From a virus: a DNA stretch of 39,877 nucleotides. A program made the translations under genes and the position numbers. Positions 30,435 through 37,479 of the stretch are shown in pieces. Location: positions 1-39,877 of IMG/VR virus record IMGVR_UViG_3300044726_000143; one strand, given 5' to 3'. Below the pieces are notes generated by a model. It saw nothing but the letters and a program-made list of their open reading frames with translations, was not told where the DNA came from and did not search any database. Within the stretch, counting starts at the first letter, position 1. The number at the start of each line of letters is the position of its first letter.

Positions 30435-30454
30435 TATTCTCTTGACGGAGAATA
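30435..30454. promoter_or_regulatory. Operator B, contains the rightward -35
   Basis: TATTCTC-TTGACG-GAGAATA, a 7-bp-arm dyad around a TTGACG hexamer (30442-30447) that looks like the -35 of the rightward lytic promoter. Binding here would block that promoter directly. Confidence 0.75.
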
Positions 30455-30471
30455 ACAACCCGCCGTAAGGT
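30442..30471 (+). promoter_or_regulatory. Putative rightward lytic promoter
   Basis: -35 TTGACG at 30442-30447, 18-bp spacer, weak -10 TAAGGT at 30466-30471. It is flanked by operators B and C and lies just upstream of the Cro-like gene at 30490. The poor -10 is a caveat. Confidence 0.45.
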
Positions 30472-30487
30472 TCTCTTCACAGAGAAC
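30470..30487. promoter_or_regulatory. Operator C (lytic side)
   Basis: Perfect 18-bp palindrome GTTCTC-N6-GAGAAC, two bases before the ATG of the Cro-like gene. Centre 34 bp from operator B. It covers the likely transcription start of the rightward promoter. Confidence 0.75.
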
Positions 30488-30489
30488 AC

Positions 30490-30750
30490 ATGTCAAAGCC
30501 CCTAACGCCAGAACAAGTCGACGCATTGCGGTCGGTGCCTCTCGGAGAGATGCCGAACAAGTTGAAGGTCGCGGCCAGCATGGTCGGGGTCCGGCAGGCA
30601 GAGATTGCTGATGAAGTCGAGATCGCTCCGTCGAATCTCAGCGACATCTTCAACGGCAAATACGTCGACCTCCAGTTCGAGACCACGCGCAAGTTCGCCG
30701 AGTTCTTCGCTTGCCCCGTCGAAATTCTGTTTCCGAAGAGGGCGGCGTAA
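30490..30750 (+). CDS. Cro-like HTH regulator
   Basis: 86 aa, first gene to the right of the operator array. HTH at about 36-57: QAEIADEVEIAPSNLSDIFN, followed by ETTRKFAEFFACPVEILFP, the usual XRE closing helix (A-x-x-F-x-x-x-x-x-x-L-F-P). It faces the repressor on the other strand, the classical divergent switch layout, and would repress the repressor gene early in lytic growth. The leader is very short, with GAGA at 30482-30485 as the only ribosome-site-like sequence. Confidence 0.8.
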   Translation: MSKPLTPEQVDALRSVPLGEMPNKLKVAASMVGVRQAEIADEVEIAPSNLSDIFNGKYVDLQFETTRKFAEFFACPVEILFPKRAA

Positions 30751-30754
30751 CCAC

Positions 30755-31168
30755 ATGGCCCCGAGCATCGCAGCCGTGGCGCGGAAAGAGGAAGGAAACG
30801 CTCTTGCCGAGCGGTTGCCGGGTCTGATCGGTTCAGTGCAGAAGCGGGGGCAACCGGACGGCAAGTTACTTGCCGGCGAGTGGCTGATGCCGTTGGTGAT
30901 GCGTGCGGTGGATCGCGTGATGAGCCGCAAGGAAGGCGCGCTGCTCTGCGGATTAAGTGAGCCGGAATTCAGTAAGCAACTCTCTGGCGCGGAAGGGAAG
31001 TCGCTGAACGTGCGCAAGCTGGGCGCGCTTGGCGAGCGGTTCACCATAGCGTTCGCCGACGAGATTCGCGCGGAGTTCAAGCTCGATGATCCGGCTGCGA
31101 GGATTGAACGCGCGGCGGAGTTGGTGACGCGTGGGCTGGCGATGCTGGTCGGCGAGGTGAAACGTTGA
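30755..31168 (+). CDS. Putative early regulator, 137 aa
   Basis: ATG 30755 is four bases after the Cro-like stop; the frame is open earlier but without sense. A helical protein: MAPSIAAVARKEEGNALAER, MPLVMRAVDRVMSRKEGALL, CGLSEPEFSKQLSGAEGKSL. The part from RKEGALLCGLSEPEFSKQLS reads like a helix-turn-helix (A-x-x-x-G-x-x-x-x-x-x-S-x-x-x), as in CII-like or other early phage activators. Tightly linked to the next gene by a TTGA overlap. The exact family is not recognised. Confidence 0.6.
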   Translation: MAPSIAAVARKEEGNALAERLPGLIGSVQKRGQPDGKLLAGEWLMPLVMRAVDRVMSRKEGALLCGLSEPEFSKQLSGAEGKSLNVRKLGALGERFTIAFADEIRAEFKLDDPAARIERAAELVTRGLAMLVGEVKR

Positions 31169-31305
31169 TCGAGGCCCTCTTTCTCGCATTGTCGATCGGC
31201 TGCGCTTTTGGCGGCGGACGCTCCTGGCGGACAGCGTCCGGCAAAGCGTTCTCCGTCATCCTCGCGATCCTTTCAATTCTTTTCGGAGTGCTCGCATGGG
31301 CCTGA
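31165..31305 (+). CDS. Small membrane protein, 46 aa
   Basis: A TTG at 31165 overlaps the preceding stop (TTGA). The product has two hydrophobic stretches, LIEALFLALSIGCAFGGG and FSVILAILSILFGVLAWA, joined by a short basic loop RSWRTASGK. Its stop overlaps the next gene's start by ten bases. Not detectable by length-limited gene calling, so moderate confidence. Possibly an envelope-acting early protein. Confidence 0.45.
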   Translation: MIEALFLALSIGCAFGGGRSWRTASGKAFSVILAILSILFGVLAWA

Positions 31306-31544
31306 AGACCTACATCACTTATTCGCAGCTGGCTGCGAAGATCGGCTTCCACGGCAAGCGCGCGCCTGAAGCGGCCCGGAAGTGGGTCGTGCGTCGCTCC
31401 ATTCCCAAACGGTGGCGCGATGGGGCCTGGCTCGTGGCGGAAGAGGACGTCCAGGCCTCCCTGGACGGGCATTCCTTCGTGCGAGGGCAGGGCAGTCATC
31501 TCGCGCCGGTGACCCGGAAGCGTGCCTTCGCGAAGGCGTCGTAA
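31296..31544 (+). CDS. HTH protein, possible excisionase
   Basis: 82 aa. ITYSQLAAKIGFHGKRAPEA followed by ARKWVVRRSIPKRWRDGAWL is a winged-helix/MerR-like layout as in AlpA/excisionase proteins: helix-turn-helix, then the R-x-x-I-P-x-R-W-x-x-G-x-W wing in which the W-x-x-G segment is typical. A basic tail PVTRKRAFAKAS follows. Phages with tyrosine integrases need a directionality factor, and this is the best candidate in the window. It could equally be another small regulator. Confidence 0.6.
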   Translation: MGLKTYITYSQLAAKIGFHGKRAPEAARKWVVRRSIPKRWRDGAWLVAEEDVQASLDGHSFVRGQGSHLAPVTRKRAFAKAS

Positions 31545-31772
31545 ATGGCGCGCACGTTCAGGTCCTTGAGCCCAGCCGCGCGCGCGTACTGGATCGCGAT
31601 CGCGACGGGCCTGGCCGTCGGCAGCGTGGTCGCCGCCCTGGTCGCCGATCCGCTCGTCGTGCTCGTGGCGTCTGGCGCGGCGGCCGTGATGACCAACGCG
31701 GTGATCGCGCTTGGCCACAAACACAACGGGCCGCCCGCTGGAACGGACGGCCCACAAACCCGAACGGATTGA
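31545..31772 (+). CDS. Membrane protein, 75 aa
   Basis: ATG immediately after the upstream TAA. A basic start (ARTFRSLSPAARAYWI) is followed by two hydrophobic segments, IAIATGLAVGSVVAALVA and LVVLVASGAAAVMTNAVIAL, and a polar tail. Similar two-helix proteins are scattered in early regions of temperate phages. Function unknown; superinfection exclusion is one possibility, as inference. Confidence 0.5.
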   Translation: MARTFRSLSPAARAYWIAIATGLAVGSVVAALVADPLVVLVASGAAAVMTNAVIALGHKHNGPPAGTDGPQTRTD

Positions 31773-31777
31773 CCTTC

Positions 31778-32308
31778 ATGAGTATGCCGAGATTCGCAGC
31801 CGACACGCAACCGCCCGCCCAGTTGGGATCCGACGACCGCCGCCGGCAGGTCGTCCGCCACGCGCTCGTGAAGCCGCTGGCGCAGCTGCTCTACCAGGCC
31901 GACAAGGGCTCGACGTCGGTCCGCCTGGACGACCTGCGATCGGACGGGGCGCGCGATGTGTATTACGCGGTCGCCCTGGTGATGCTCGATCCCGAGTCAC
32001 GCGCCGGCCGCGTGCGGCGCGTGCATGAGGCCGACGCCGACCACCACACCGACCGCCGCCAGGACGAGGCCGCCATCGTGGCGCAGGCCCGTCGCGACAT
32101 TGCGCAGCACACGCCCGCGCGGCCGCCGGCCGGTGCGGCGGTGGGTCGCTGCTTCGTGTGCGGCGATCGACTGTCGGTGACCGATGTCTGCCTGCTGCGG
32201 TTCTCGGATACCCATCACACCGGCATTCACGGGTCCTGCGCGAGCGCCGACGCGCGCTGCGAGGCCCTCTCCACGTTCACGTTCCAGTGGCGCGGAGGCG
32301 CGCGATGA
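31778..32308 (+). CDS. Hypothetical Cys/His-containing protein, 176 aa
   Basis: Start at ATG 31778; an upstream extension of the frame is only a shadow. Residues about 20-75 are helical (VVRHALVKPLAQLLYQADKG; GARDVYYAVALVMLDPESR). The middle is charged (HEADADHHTDRRQDEAAIVA). The C-terminal part has CFVCGDRLSVTDVCLLRFSD and HHTGIHGSC, which may form one zinc site. Overlaps the Bet gene by 4 bp, so likely expressed with recombination genes. Confidence 0.6.
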   Translation: MSMPRFAADTQPPAQLGSDDRRRQVVRHALVKPLAQLLYQADKGSTSVRLDDLRSDGARDVYYAVALVMLDPESRAGRVRRVHEADADHHTDRRQDEAAIVAQARRDIAQHTPARPPAGAAVGRCFVCGDRLSVTDVCLLRFSDTHHTGIHGSCASADARCEALSTFTFQWRGGAR

Positions 32309-33300
32309 GCGCGCCGCATGCCCTCACCGTCGCGGCGTCGTCGCTGCCTGAGGCGGTCACGCGCCGCGGGCTCGACGAGGCGCAGTGGCGCACGCTGCAG
32401 CACAGTCTGTTTCCGGGCGCCAAAACCGAGTCGGTGCTGCTGGTGATTGACTACTGCCGCGCGCGCAAGCTCGACCCGATGAAGAAGCCCTGTCACGTCG
32501 TGCCGATCAGGGTGAAGGACGCCAAGACCGGCGAGTACGAGTGGCGCGATGTCGTCATGCCTGGCATCTACGAATACCGCACGACCGCGATGCGGACGGG
32601 CAACTACATGGGACACAGCGCGCCGGAGTACGGGCCGACCGTCGAGCAGTTCGGCGTCGAAGCGCCGGACTGGGTCGCGATGACGTTCTATCGACGGATC
32701 CACGGCGGCCGGATCGAATTCCCGGTGCGCGTGTACTTCCGCGAGGCCTGCGCCACGAAGTTCGACAAGGACAAGAAGGTCCACGTCGCGAACGAACGCT
32801 GGAGCAAGGCGCCGATCCAGATGCTGGTGAAATGCTGTGAGGCTGCCGGCCTGCGAGAGGCCTTCCCCGACGAGTTCGGCGGCGAGTCGACGGCGGAGGA
32901 AATGGATGGACGGCAGATCCTCGACGCGGATGTCGTCGCCCCGATGCCCGTCATCCCCGCGGCCGCGCGGCTGTCCGCGCCCTCGGCTCCGACGCCAGCA
33001 TCCAGCCCGGCGCCGGAGTCGAGGCCCGCCGACGAGACGCCGGTACTCGAGTCCGAGCCCGCGCCGGCCGACCCGGCCTCCATCGGCGTGATCGTCGAGG
33101 CGACGCCGAAGGGCGACGCGGTCTTCGTCAAGCTCGACACCGGCTTCATCGCGGGCACCCGAGACGCCGCGTTCCAGCAGGCGATTGGCCGGCTGCTCGA
33201 TGCAAAGCAGCGCGTCGAGCTCGTGTGCCGGACCCCGACGAAGGCCGGCTTCGCCCCGGTGATCGAGGAGATCAACCCGATCGTGGAGGCGCGCGCATGA
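32305..33300 (+). CDS. bet: Single-strand annealing recombinase, Bet/RecT family
   Basis: 331 aa. The conserved half, about 20-205, has QWRTLQHSLFPGAKTESVLL, VIDYCRARKLDPMKKPCHVV, VMPGIYEYRTTAMRTGNYMG and APIQMLVKCCEAAGLREAFP, all typical of lambda-Bet-type annealing proteins. Residues 225-275 are a Pro/Ala/Ser/Glu linker; 280-331 form a small conserved tail. It anneals single strands during recombination-dependent replication and repair. The following gene is the expected exonuclease partner, although that protein is rearranged. Confidence 0.92.
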   Translation: MSAPHALTVAASSLPEAVTRRGLDEAQWRTLQHSLFPGAKTESVLLVIDYCRARKLDPMKKPCHVVPIRVKDAKTGEYEWRDVVMPGIYEYRTTAMRTGNYMGHSAPEYGPTVEQFGVEAPDWVAMTFYRRIHGGRIEFPVRVYFREACATKFDKDKKVHVANERWSKAPIQMLVKCCEAAGLREAFPDEFGGESTAEEMDGRQILDADVVAPMPVIPAAARLSAPSAPTPASSPAPESRPADETPVLESEPAPADPASIGVIVEATPKGDAVFVKLDTGFIAGTRDAAFQQAIGRLLDAKQRVELVCRTPTKAGFAPVIEEINPIVEARA

Positions 33301-33944
33301 GCGTGCTGATTGACCTCAAGACGGGTGATCCAGAATCCGCTGGCGCTCGGTTTCAGCTTGCGGCCTATGTCATCGCCTATCAGGCTGGCCAGGGCGACCG
33401 CCTGACCTTCGACGCCGCGGACCACACCTATCGGGTGCGGGCGACCGGCGCGCGCGTCCCGAGTGTCACGCAGATCCTCAAAGCCGTTGGCGTCTCGGTG
33501 GATTTTGACGACCTCCGGGAGATGGGGGTCCGCATGGACCACGACCTCGAGCGGAAGCGCCAGATCGGCACGGCACTCCATGCGGACGCGCACGCGTTCG
33601 ACGATCAGGATTTGAACTGGTCGACGGTGCATCCCGATGTCCGGCCCTATCTCGAGGCGTGGGTGGCGTTCCGGCAGGCCTATCCGGCCTTGCGGCCGGC
33701 GACGCGCGAACGTGTGGTCTATAGCCCGGCGTACCAATTCGCCGGGACGCTCGACGCGATCTTCCTGATTGACGGCGAATCCCAGGTGGAGATCACCGAG
33801 CGCTGGGCCGTGCAGCTCACGCCGGAGCTTCGCATCCCGTATCGCGTCACGCCCTACAACGAACATCCGTGGCTCGACGACGACAAGTTCAAGGCCTTCG
33901 TGGTCACGTACTACGAGGGCCACGCGCGCCGGAGGGCCGCATGA
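33297..33944 (+). CDS. PD-(D/E)XK nuclease with relocated catalytic segment
   Basis: 215 aa, ATGA overlap with bet. Residues 41-75 (FDAADHTYRV, RVPSVTQILKAVGVSVDF), 95-105 (IGTALHADAHAF) and 141-158 (RERVVYSPAYQFAGTLDA) are the usual order of a RecB/Cas4-like phage nuclease up to the metal-binding Asp of AGTLD. The next block should be the D-x-K strand with its helix, but here the chain goes straight to the late strands (WAVQLTPELRIPYRV). That block, VLIDLKTGDPESAGARFQLA plus AYVIAYQ, lies at the N-terminus (residues 3-29). All catalytic parts exist, in changed order. Probably the exonuclease partner of Bet if it still folds. Confidence 0.75.
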   Translation: MSVLIDLKTGDPESAGARFQLAAYVIAYQAGQGDRLTFDAADHTYRVRATGARVPSVTQILKAVGVSVDFDDLREMGVRMDHDLERKRQIGTALHADAHAFDDQDLNWSTVHPDVRPYLEAWVAFRQAYPALRPATRERVVYSPAYQFAGTLDAIFLIDGESQVEITERWAVQLTPELRIPYRVTPYNEHPWLDDDKFKAFVVTYYEGHARRRAA

Positions 33945-34825
33945 TCGGCGCCGAGGTCGACTTGCAATTAGAGCCAGACGAGCCGGTGGTGCTGCCAACC
34001 GTCACCGCGATCGCCCCGTTGGCCGAGCTGCTGCCGGCCGATTTTCCGTTACCGGCGCTCATCAAGTTTTGCCCTGATCGCCGCATCAAGGTCGAGCTCG
34101 ACACCGCCGCCGACTACGCGCTCTCGCTCGACGTCAGGGAGGCCGGTCTCGAGGGCCTGCAGGCTGCCGACCTGGCACTGGAGGCCTTGAACGCGAGCAT
34201 CAAAGCGGCGACGAGCCATTTCGCCGAGCCCGCCGACATCGCCAACCGTCTCCATAAGAACATCACCAGCCTGCGCGCGGAGTGGTGCAGCCCGGCGGAA
34301 GCGGCGAAGCGGACGCTCGGCAGCCGCATGTATGCCGAGAAGTCCCGGCTGGACGCGATCGCCGTGGCCGCGCGTCGTCAACTGCAAGCCGACGCCGATC
34401 GCCTGGCGCGTGAGGCCGCGCGGCGCGCCGCCGAGGACGCGGCCGCAAAGCAGGCGCCAGTCGCCGTCATTGAGAAGCTCCAACAGCAGGCCGAGACGGC
34501 CGTTGCGCCGCCGGTGCCCCTCGCGCCCGCGGCCGCCACGGCGATGACGTCGACGACGATCACGACAACGTGGAAGGCGCGCCTGGCGGGCAGCGAGGCC
34601 GACGCCGATCCCAATCCGGACGTCGCCGTCATGACACCAGCGCAGCTCGCGCAGCTGCGCGTGTTGCTGCGAGCGATCCTCGACGAGCAGGCGCCGATCA
34701 CCGCGATTAGCGTGAACTGGGCCGTGCTGAACGCACGCGCCAAGGCGGACAAGACCACGCTCGCGATCCCCGGTCTCGAGGCCTTCGCGGACGGCGGCGT
34801 GCGCGCCAAAGGACGGCGGCGCTGA
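33941..34825 (+). CDS. Recombination-module protein with coiled coil, 294 aa
   Basis: ATGA overlap with the nuclease gene. The sequence opens with acidic and Pro-rich text, then helices (LDVREAGLEGLQAADLALEA). Residues about 135-190 are a long Ala/Arg/Glu coiled coil (RLDAIAVAARRQLQADADRL). The C-terminal 85 residues are compact: TWKARLAGSEADADPN, LRAILDEQAPITAISVNWAV, LNARAKADKTTLAIPGLEAF and GGVRAKGRR, a conserved pattern in phages with RecT-type genes. It may act as a nuclease-associated or host-nuclease-inhibiting factor, but no known Gam signature is seen. Confidence 0.65.
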   Translation: MIGAEVDLQLEPDEPVVLPTVTAIAPLAELLPADFPLPALIKFCPDRRIKVELDTAADYALSLDVREAGLEGLQAADLALEALNASIKAATSHFAEPADIANRLHKNITSLRAEWCSPAEAAKRTLGSRMYAEKSRLDAIAVAARRQLQADADRLAREAARRAAEDAAAKQAPVAVIEKLQQQAETAVAPPVPLAPAAATAMTSTTITTTWKARLAGSEADADPNPDVAVMTPAQLAQLRVLLRAILDEQAPITAISVNWAVLNARAKADKTTLAIPGLEAFADGGVRAKGRRR

Positions 34826-35019
34826 TGCGCGCGCGCGCCAGGCGTGTCCTGCGGCGGCCGACGCCCTCGATCCAGCACACCCTACGGCCGGAGCAGCCGC
34901 TGCCGATCCCGGGCTGCCGCTGCGATCGCTGTGAGGACGCGCGCGATGAGGCGCACCACCAGCAGCTCGGCGCCATGCTCGGCCTCGACGACACCCACAC
35001 AGACGATTTATCGGATTAG
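34825..35019 (+). CDS. Small Cys-containing protein, 64 aa
   Basis: ATG overlaps the previous stop by one base. A basic N-terminus (RARARRVLRRPTPSIQHTLR) leads to CRCDRCEDARDEAHHQQLGA and an acidic end. The C-x-C-x2-C plus two His residues could bind one metal ion. Related 'G-C-R-C-x-x-C' tiny proteins occur in early regions of several phages. Function unknown. It ends three bases before the initiator gene. Confidence 0.55.
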   Translation: MRARARRVLRRPTPSIQHTLRPEQPLPIPGCRCDRCEDARDEAHHQQLGAMLGLDDTHTDDLSD

Positions 35020-35022
35020 CGC

Positions 35023-35928
35023 ATGGGGAGAATTCGAACCATCAAGCCGAGCTTCTTCACGAGCGAAGACATCTGCAAGGTGCAGCCGATCGGGCGCCTG
35101 TTGTTCCAGGGCCTCTGGATTGAAGCCGATCGCGACGGCTACCTGGCGGACAGTCCGTTCCAGCTAAAGACTCGCATCCTGCCGGCGGATGACTGCAACG
35201 TCGACCGCCTGCTCTGGGAGCTCGCTGACGCGAACTTGATCCGCCGCTTCACCGCCGCCAACGGCCGCCACTACATTCAGATCCTGACGTTCATCGAGCA
35301 TCAGCGACCGCACCCCAAAGAGCCCAAGAGTGTCATCCCGCATGACGGTTCTGACCGCCGGCGCGCGGCTGCCGCGGAAAAAAACGGCGGGCCGCGGCAG
35401 GTTACCGGAAGCAAGGAACTTCAGGACGCCGCGGAAAAAAACGGCGGGCCGCGGCAGGTTACGGGATGCTTCCCGTCGAGTCCCGTGGGAAGGGAAGGAG
35501 ATCTGGAGTATGGAGATCTAGGAAGGGAAGGGAAGGGAACCGACCACACGCCTCAGGGCGTCCAGACGCGGGGAGCGTTTGAACCCGGTTCGTTGCCACG
35601 TGACCACGTGCGGCATTCGTTGTGCGGCGGGCAGATGCGCCTGTGCCTCAGCGAAACCGTCTACGGGAAGTTCCTCACCCGGTACGGGGGGCCGCCGCCA
35701 GTGGCTCGGGCGGCCTTGCAGCGTTTTGTCGACGAGCTCGAGACCGAGCACGAGGCGCTCGGCGATTTCCGTTGGCTCGAGGATCACTTCACGGCGTTCC
35801 TGCGTCAAACGGGTCGGCTGAAGGACGCGGCACGAGACCAGGTGCCGGTGGACACCCGCCACGCGCAAAAACTGCGTGACATTCGGGACGGAAGATTTAC
35901 CCAGAACGGGAAACCGATCCGTGGTTGA
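35023..35928 (+). CDS. Replication initiator (O-like), origin-containing
   Basis: 301 aa. The N-terminal 105 residues match phage replisome-organiser winged helices: MGRIRTIKPSFFTSEDICKV, LLFQGLWIEADRDGYLADSP, LLWELADANLIRRF and HYIQILTFIEHQRPHPKEP. Residues 116-150 hold a twice-repeated AAEKNGGPRQVTG (19-residue period) encoded by exact 35-bp DNA repeats, then a Gly/Arg/Glu-rich linker. The C-terminal 90 residues are helical (ETVYGKFLTRYGGPPPVARA) and probably contact the helicase. It binds the origin and recruits the DnaB helicase encoded next. No primase or polymerase is present, so host enzymes must be used. Confidence 0.85.
   Translation: MGRIRTIKPSFFTSEDICKVQPIGRLLFQGLWIEADRDGYLADSPFQLKTRILPADDCNVDRLLWELADANLIRRFTAANGRHYIQILTFIEHQRPHPKEPKSVIPHDGSDRRRAAAAEKNGGPRQVTGSKELQDAAEKNGGPRQVTGCFPSSPVGREGDLEYGDLGREGKGTDHTPQGVQTRGAFEPGSLPRDHVRHSLCGGQMRLCLSETVYGKFLTRYGGPPPVARAALQRFVDELETEHEALGDFRWLEDHFTAFLRQTGRLKDAARDQVPVDTRHAQKLRDIRDGRFTQNGKPIRG
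35371..35462. repeat. Candidate replication-origin iterons (2 x 35 bp)
   Basis: Identical 35-bp direct repeats at 35371-35405 and 35428-35462, 57 bp apart (19 codons). Each is itself a dyad, GCCGCGG ... CCGCGGC, with an A7 tract in the centre. Lambda's origin has the same design inside gene O: dyad iterons with an A-rich middle, followed by a purine-biased melting region. Binding by the encoded initiator is inferred. Confidence 0.6.
35486..35539 (+). other. Purine-strand tract beside the iterons
   Basis: About 54 bases almost all G and A on the + strand, including GGAGATCT twice (35497-35504, 35512-35519) and GGGAA/GGAAG runs. It follows the iterons directly, as the unwinding region does in lambdoid origins, though here it is G-rich rather than A-rich. 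It codes for a low-complexity Gly/Arg/Glu linker. Confidence 0.45.
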
Positions 35929-37258
35929 GCGCGTCCTCCCGCACTCACTCGACGCCGAGCGGTCCGTCCTCGGTGGCCTGATGATCGACGATGCGCTGTT
36001 CGACCTGGCCGCCGGTCTGGTCACGGCGGAGCACTTTTTCCGCGACGCCCACAAGGAAGTTTGGAAGTCGTTCCAGGCGCTGCGCGAGCAGGGGCGCCCG
36101 CTGGACTTCACGCTCATCGTCGAGGAGCTGACGCGGCGACAGACCCTCGATCGGTGCGAGGGTCCGGCCTACATCGCGTCGCTCGTCGATGGCATGCCGC
36201 GCTCCACCAACGTCGAGTACTACGCGCAGATCGTGCGCGAAAAGGCGCTCCTGCGGAGTCTGATTTTTGCGGCGAATGGCATCCTGACGGAGGCCTACCA
36301 GGCGCACGAGCACGCCGACGCGATTCTGGACAACGCCGAGCGCGCGATCATGAGCGTCGGGTCCGCCGCGTCGACCGGAGATTTCGTCCTGGCGGACGAC
36401 TGGATGCGGGAAACCTACGCCCAGATTGAAAAGGCCGCGATCGACAAGCGCACCGTGACCGGTGTGCCGAGTGGGATCGCCGAGCTCGATGGCATGACCC
36501 GCGGCTGGCAAAATTCCGATCTGATTTATCTCGGCGCCAGACCGGCGAGCGGCAAGACGGCCCTAGCGCTCCAACTCGCCCTGGAAGCCTCGCGGCACAC
36601 GATGACCGGGTTCGTTTCGCTCGAGATGTCCAGGCGCGTCGTCGGGATGCGCGCGGTCGCGCTGGAGGGCTGCGTCGATGCCTTTCGGCTGATGACCGGA
36701 CACCTGAGCGACTACGAACAGCAGAGGGCGGGTCGGGCCATCGAATCGGTCGCCGCCCGACGGTTCGCGATTGATGACGCCAGCGGCTCCAGCGCCACGC
36801 AGCTGCGGGCGAAGGCTCGCCGGTTCGCCTCGCGCTACGGCCTCGGCATGTTGTTCATCGACTACATGCAGTTGGTGCATGAGCACGGGGACACCGAGAA
36901 CCGGAATCAGGAACTTTCGAAGATCTCATGGGGCTGGAAGAACCTGGCGCGCGAGCTCGACATCCCGGTGTTCGTGCTGTCGCAGTTGTCACGCGGGAGC
37001 GCGAAAGAGAATCGCCGGCCGCAAGTCTCGGACTTGCGCGACTCCGGATCACTCGAGCAGGACGCCGATGTGGTTCTGCTGCTGCACCGGCCACAGGAGA
37101 CCGGCAAATACCAGGACGGCGAAGAAGCCGAAATCATCGTCGGCAAACAGCGCAACGGTCCGATCGGACCCGTCCGCCTGCAGTGGATTGGGGATCAGAT
37201 GCGCTTCGGGCCGCTCGACGTCGCCGCGCCGGAGCCGGAACAGGGGTCCCTCGTATGA
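35921..37258 (+). CDS. dnaB: Replicative DNA helicase, DnaB family
   Basis: 445 aa from GTG 35921, where homology begins (VERVLPHSLDAERSVLGGLM); the frame is open to an ATG at 35876 but that part has no DnaB character. The N-terminal domain (1-110) ends in DGMPRSTNVEYYAQIVREKA. The RecA-like domain has RPASGKTALALQLALEA (Walker A, Lys212), MLFIDYMQLVH (Walker B) and LSQLSRGSAKENRRP followed by DLRDSGSLEQDADVVLLLHR. It unwinds DNA ahead of the fork, probably loaded by the O-like protein. Eight-base overlap upstream, ATGA downstream. No DnaC-type loader is present. Confidence 0.95.
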   Translation: MVERVLPHSLDAERSVLGGLMIDDALFDLAAGLVTAEHFFRDAHKEVWKSFQALREQGRPLDFTLIVEELTRRQTLDRCEGPAYIASLVDGMPRSTNVEYYAQIVREKALLRSLIFAANGILTEAYQAHEHADAILDNAERAIMSVGSAASTGDFVLADDWMRETYAQIEKAAIDKRTVTGVPSGIAELDGMTRGWQNSDLIYLGARPASGKTALALQLALEASRHTMTGFVSLEMSRRVVGMRAVALEGCVDAFRLMTGHLSDYEQQRAGRAIESVAARRFAIDDASGSSATQLRAKARRFASRYGLGMLFIDYMQLVHEHGDTENRNQELSKISWGWKNLARELDIPVFVLSQLSRGSAKENRRPQVSDLRDSGSLEQDADVVLLLHRPQETGKYQDGEEAEIIVGKQRNGPIGPVRLQWIGDQMRFGPLDVAAPEPEQGSLV

Positions 37259-37479
37259 GGCAGCGATGCGGTGCCCCCATGACCGCGAACCAGATCATGG
37301 AGTTGGCCGAACGCGTCGAGCGGAGTTCAGCGCTGATGATGCGCTGGCTGTCGACGACCGTGCAGACGGGCGGGCAATTCAATGCCGTGATGGCGTACGA
37401 CTGCGCGAAGGTGGCCGGCCACTACGCCAATAGATTGATCGACCTGGCAGAACTCGGAGATCGGGTGGCCACGGCATGA
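37255..37479 (+). CDS. Small helical protein after dnaB, 74 aa
   Basis: ATGA overlap with the helicase stop; an internal ATG at 37279 (MTANQIMELAERVERSSALM) is an alternative start. The rest is helical: TTVQTGGQFNAVMAYDCAKV, then AGHYANRLIDLAELGDRV. No Cys cluster or membrane helix. Lies between dnaB and rusA with 4-bp overlaps at both ends, so it is likely part of the replication and recombination set. Family not recognised. Confidence 0.6.
   Translation: MRQRCGAPMTANQIMELAERVERSSALMMRWLSTTVQTGGQFNAVMAYDCAKVAGHYANRLIDLAELGDRVATA

Noticed and set aside
35379-35442. A_AAA_AAC heptamers in frame, once in each 35-bp repeat, as possible frameshift sites
   Set aside because: The initiator continues with good C-terminal homology-like sequence in the zero frame; the repeats are better explained as origin iterons.
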